This document shows, one piece after another, positions 60,390-64,000 of a stretch of DNA of 64,000 bases (positions are counted from its first letter, which is position 1; each line of letters begins with the position of its first letter). The notes below the pieces were generated by a model. It made no database searches. It was not told where the DNA came from and saw only the letters and a program-made list of their open reading frames with translations. The position numbers were made by a program, and so were the translations under genes. The stretch lies in the NCBI GenBank assembly GCA_038496445.1, contig JALMLS010000220.1, positions 124,001 to 188,000 on the forward strand, in the 5' to 3' direction. Source of the DNA: Trichosphaerium sp. ATCC 40318 (Eukaryota > Discosea > Flabellinia > Trichosidae).

Positions 60390-62315
60390 TTAACTTGCTT
60401 GTAGCACTTGAAATGATGGATACATATCTGGCTTTGCAATAAACCCTGCTTTGTCCCATGTAGCTCCAGGTGCTAAAAATCATGAGTTTTTTAACACACA
60501 GTAAGGTTGATTACCGATAGATTGCTTAATTGCCACTTGTAATTTTGTTGGCGTTTGCGACACAACTGTCATCTCCCAGCTCTTACTTACAGTAACTCCA
60601 TATGCACCTACACAGATTCAGAATCTCGACTTTTCTTTTTTTTTTTCGTACCTTTCCCGAAGTTGATGTCCATTGTAATTGAGTTTATTGTCTTTGACCC
60701 AATATTTTTTATTGCTAAGTAATATGTTGCTCCTGAACTGAAGCATGACTGCTTTTCAACAGATACTGAAACACTACTGCACCCTATTGAAAACATAAAA
60801 TCAGACTCGAAAAAACCAATATTTTTTTGGCGGTACTCCAAAAAGTAAACTTACCTTGACACTCGCACCCACTGCCAGAGTACCCTGAATCGCACTCACA
60901 AACACCTCCATTGCATGTACCCTTATCATTACATCCTTGTGGGCACATTGATTGATCTCCAACACATTTTTCACTATCACGTGATTAGTTTTGATATTTT
61001 AGTTCATTCGCCTCAAATAAAAAAAAGAAAAGTCACGTGCCTTATAGAAAAATCTGTAAAGTATGCATGAACATCTTTTTGTGTTGCCCATGAAGGATCA
61101 CCACCTCCAAAGAAAGTAGAAAAGAAAATACCATTGATTCCCAATCCAGGAATTGTACGCATTTTAAGACCACCTACAAGGGAAAAAATGGTTGGATTAG
61201 GCGTTACACGCACAAACTTGCTCAAAGTAGCTCAGAAGGCTTTGAGGAAATAACTTTTAAACATCCTTTGACGCTGGCTTTGGCGGGCGGTGAGAAGGAG
61301 TTTGCGGCTTTGTTTTTTTTCTTTTTTCTCTATTTAATTATTCGTACCAATGTCTGCTTTCTTAACGCCATCTACCCATACCTGAAATCCTCCATTGGAT
61401 TCATTAGGATCGTTCAAGACTACTTGTTGTTGGACTTGCTGCCATGTTCCTGGCTTGAACCAAAATAAACCTCTTCCCAACGATTGTCCATCTGAAGGAT
61501 TACATACTGTCCAACACTATTGAGATATTGGTTACTATGAGTACGCTCAGATACAGATACTTACTTGATCGCATTGTGTTGAGTTTAGAGGTAGGATATA
61601 ACCATAAACTTCACCTGTATGAGTGGTTAGAAGGACGAGAGTCACTAGACAAAAAACACCGCACCTGCGCCGTCAGTTCTGAACATGAATCGTGACGACC
61701 AACAATCATCTCCGGCGGGCTCCTTACCGCCACGGCATTTATTAAACTCTTCTCCTGGTGCTGTACCAAAGAATCCGGGTAACTTTCCGCCCTTGACGAA
61801 ATCGAAGCCTTTTTCAAACATCAAGTAATAACTAAAGAAAGGTGTCAATTCTATCACGTTGTGGATTCATTTTCTTTTTGAACCTTAGGCATAGCGTTTT
61901 AGGATACGGCTTTATAGGTGAAGATACCCACTGTGTACCTCCCACAATATCACCGTGAGGGGCATAGCTACCTGTGAAGTGTTAGTAAAGTTAAACTTTT
62001 CGAAAGAAAAAGAGGTCACCTTTTGGATAAAGTACACGCAAAACTTGTCCGAATTTATTTAAAGGGTCGCTCACTATGGCTCTATTGGACTCTCCAAAAC
62101 TTCCTATAATTGCTGTTAAGCTAAACCCGACGAGTATAAAAGAATTAGAGGTACCACTACTGCTTATATTCCAATGCTGCTCCCAGTTTCCCGTAAAATT
62201 GCCATTCCATATTTGTTGCGCGTTAGATACACCCAAAACGATAATGATGAACGCCAAATGCTATATGAAGTGTAAACGTAGCGAAAAACTTGCGTTAACG
62301 TACTATTTTGTGCAT
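60390..62315 (-). CDS. Secreted polysaccharide lyase (PL14-like) with EGF-like and CBM49-like domains
   Basis: ATG 62315 begins a signal peptide spliced over a GTACGT intron (HLAFIIIVLGVSNA). The lyase-like domain follows: QIWNGNFTGNWEQHWNI, AIVSDPLNKFGQVLRVLYPK, YYLMFEKGFDFVKGGKLPGF, KEPAGDDCWSSRFMFR, CNPSDGQSLG, GTWQQVQQQVVLNDPNESNG, and FFSTFFGGGDPSWATQKDVH. The FDFVKGGKLPG and W.SRFMFR motifs are typical of PL14-type alginate/glucuronan lyase folds in fungi and protists. A Cys-rich EGF-like module comes next (CPQGCNDKGTCNGGVCECDS). The C-terminal beta-sandwich (VSVEKQSCFSSGATYYLAIK, IGSKTINSITMDINFG) resembles CBM49 of Dictyostelium cellulose-binding proteins. One problem: an in-frame TGA follows VLKNS near 60470, before LAPGATWDKAGF. 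Either an unusually short intron (about 23-27 nt) removes it, or the last 30 residues are lost. Confidence 0.82.
60975..60984. promoter_or_regulatory. ATCACGTGAT palindrome, intronic
   Basis: An exact copy of the palindrome lies in an intron of the lyase gene, just before the EGF-like exon. Confidence 0.45.
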
Positions 62316-62841
62316 TGTTGTCACGTGCTAAAATAAGACAATCTTTTCAAAAAAGTACGCTAAGATTCGGTCAACAGGAGTATGTTTGAATCGTACGCTG
62401 GACAGGTTAGTACCTGTTCAATCAAAGACAATGGGGCCAATAATGGTAATTAAAACAATGGGAGTCCGTGGTTTGCCAAATTGGCTGTTTGAAGTAACCT
62501 AACAAGGTTTGGCTGCAGCGTAAAAAATAGACTTCAACCGTACGGTAGACAACATTTCAAGACAGTAAAAATTGATAATTACAGCATAGGTTTGTACCCA
62601 TTTTCTTTTTGGCCCTAAAACAGCCCAACATTTACGAACTTTTATTGTTTGCACTACAAACGCTTTCCTTGAATGCAAAAACGCGAAAACAAACGTTCCA
62701 GCAATGATTTAAAAACGTGAAGCGGTATTTTATGTACAGTAAAAGTTGAGCCGGCTTTATCACGTGGTAGATCACGTGAGGATGATTTTTAACAAAAAAC
62801 AAAGAATAAAACTATAAAAAGATGTAAAATCGAATACGTAC

Positions 62842-63041
62842 GCTACTGTTTCGTTCCATAAAGGTCTATTAGTATTATCGATAACGCATGGGTCGCTATC
62901 CCCTGTAATGTCCATGTTGGGTAGATTCTCTGTAGCAAGAAGTAAGTTAAAAACTTAGTTCGTACGTCTTCGATAGGATTACACGTGTGTACCTGCAAAC
63001 ATTAACCTAACCCACACATGATACTCTCCTTTACTTGTCAT
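62842..63041 (-). CDS. C2-domain fragment
   Basis: Two small exons on the minus strand, joined over an intron with a GTACAC donor, encode MTSKGEYHVWVRLMFA and ENLPNMDITGDSDPCV, then NTNRPLWNETVA. This fits the first half of a C2 domain, including the Asp pair of a calcium-binding loop and the PLWNE strand. The middle strands are shortened. A GTACGT donor follows at 62841, but I find no exon completing the domain before the lyase gene at 62315. It may be a truncated gene, or its remaining exons were missed. C2 domains bind membranes in a calcium-dependent way; no further function can be given. Confidence 0.5.
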
Positions 63042-63252
63042 ATCGTTTTATAAACGTGTAACAGCTCAGAATGTGTAAATATAGTATGAAAAATAACTTT
63101 TTTTTGAAAAGCGTGGAACACAGATTGTAAAGAATTCCGATAACAGAATCTTAACCGATACTGCAGGCGTGTAAAAACTGATTTTCTTAGCAACTAGTGA
63201 ATCTTATTTATGATGCTACCAAATTCGAAATGTAGTCCAAAGCATAACTTTA

Positions 63253-64000
63253 TTAATAACTCTCAAAAAAACTTGGCCAGAAGCCCCCTGTTTCTACATC
63301 CTCTACTAGATTTTCAACCATCTCGTCTGTTATTTGGGTGTTACTATATTCAATTTGATGAAGGCCCTTTAAATTAACAATACCATCATTTGTGATTTGT
63401 GAGCACCCTCTTAGGTTAATTCTCTTAACACCAATAAGACTATTCACTCCTTTGTCAGTTATAAGCTTACAGTCACAAAGGCTTATGACTTTAACACCAA
63501 CCAAGTATTGTAATCCTTTATCTGTCACAGATGAACCATTAATCAAAATTGTATGTACTCCAGCAAGCGCTTTTAAAGTACTATTGTCAACACAATCAAT
63601 ACCGAAAATATTTATGACTTTTACACCTGCCAATTGTTTTAGCCCATCATTTGTTATAGATGTGCAATAACTCAAGTCAATGTGATGTACACCAACTAAA
63701 CATGATAGAGTATCATCTTTTAGTTGTGTACAACCATACATCTCTATACATGGTATACCTGCCAACAGCTTTAGTGTATCGTTTGATATTTGAGTGCAGA
63801 AATCAAATTTAATATTTTTAATCTTCTTTGTTGTTTGATTTCGTGTCAATAAATACTTTACTCCTTCATCTGTAATTTTCTTGCAGGCATTAAAAGCTAT
63901 GAAACTTGCATTTGTTAGTGCTTTTAAACTTTTATCAGTAATATTACAATAAGAAAGCCGTATTTTATGGACATCACGTGAAATGGCAATAACACCTTTG
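63253..64000 (-). CDS. F-box-like LRR protein, third copy, N-terminus outside window
   Basis: The frame is open from the stop at 63253 to the window end, 249 codons. It has the family's ITDKG..SL.GVK.I.L..C repeats: VIAISRDVHKIRLSYC, TKKIKNIKFDFCTQIS, DTLKLLAGIPCIEMYGC and GVKRINLRGCSQITNDGI. It is clearly more diverged from copies 1 and 2 than they are from each other, but collinear with them repeat by repeat. The tail is GGFWPSFFESY. The F-box-like N-terminus would lie beyond 64000. No frame damage is visible. Confidence 0.82.
   Translation of the reverse strand, partial: KGVIAISRDVHKIRLSYCNITDKSLKALTNASFIAFNACKKITDEGVKYLLTRNQTTKKIKNIKFDFCTQISNDTLKLLAGIPCIEMYGCTQLKDDTLSCLVGVHHIDLSYCTSITNDGLKQLAGVKVINIFGIDCVDNSTLKALAGVHTILINGSSVTDKGLQYLVGVKVISLCDCKLITDKGVNSLIGVKRINLRGCSQITNDGIVNLKGLHQIEYSNTQITDEMVENLVEDVETGGFWPSFFESY

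Overview
This is 64 kb of nuclear DNA from an intron-rich, AT-rich unicellular eukaryote. Most genes are broken by many short introns (about 35-200 nt), typically starting GTACGT and ending TTAG or CAG after a T-rich stretch. Genes are packed on both strands, often under 300 nt apart. The gene content points towards Amoebozoa: a Roco (LRR-Roc-COR-kinase) protein, a tyrosine-kinase-like kinase, RGS and PPM domains, a CBM49-like carbohydrate-binding domain on a polysaccharide lyase, and C-type lectins. That placement is inference from domain content; I cannot name a species.

Layout: 1-2732 is the 3' part of a tandem calponin-homology protein. 3175-7968 encodes a large coiled-coil protein with SH2-like segments. 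8291-11189 is a poly(ADP-ribose) glycohydrolase (PARG) with an N-terminal membrane region. 11489-13368 is an F-box/RCC1 protein. 13531-15303 is a leucine-rich-repeat (LRR) gene split by a tRNA-derived, poly(A)-tailed retroposon. 15566-17080 is a SERHL-type alpha/beta hydrolase, and 17653-18470 an isoprenylcysteine-methyltransferase-like membrane protein. 18943-22834 is an apparent RGS-PPM phosphatase fusion, 23074-28883 a Roco kinase, and 29083-32297 a second PARG carrying a PUB domain. 32351-36357 holds a decayed and an intact C-type-lectin/mucin-stalk gene. 36917-39081 is a decayed piggyBac-like transposon with TTAA on both sides. 39273-41193 is another alpha/beta hydrolase and 41948-44830 a tyrosine-kinase-like kinase.

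From 44990 to 49531 the style changes to intronless genes: a hydrophobic orphan, an F-box/MORN-like repeat protein and an F-box-like LRR protein. Two further copies of the LRR gene lie at 58338-59450 and, cut by the window edge, at 63253-64000. Between them are SRBD1/Tex (50166-53435), a four-helix membrane protein (53674-54546), the Cdk subunit CKS1 (54771-55078), dihydrolipoamide dehydrogenase (55394-57822) and a secreted polysaccharide lyase (60390-62315).

The genes do not form one pathway. Themes that recur are signalling (Roco, tyrosine-kinase-like, RGS-PPM and SH2-like proteins), ADP-ribose removal (two PARGs with different N-terminal modules), likely ubiquitin-ligase adaptors (F-box with RCC1, MORN-like or LRR repeats; PUB for p97/VCP) and cell-surface or secreted carbohydrate recognition. 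Exon borders come from reading frame, splice motifs and family similarity only. No RNA evidence was available, so start codons and some junctions are provisional.
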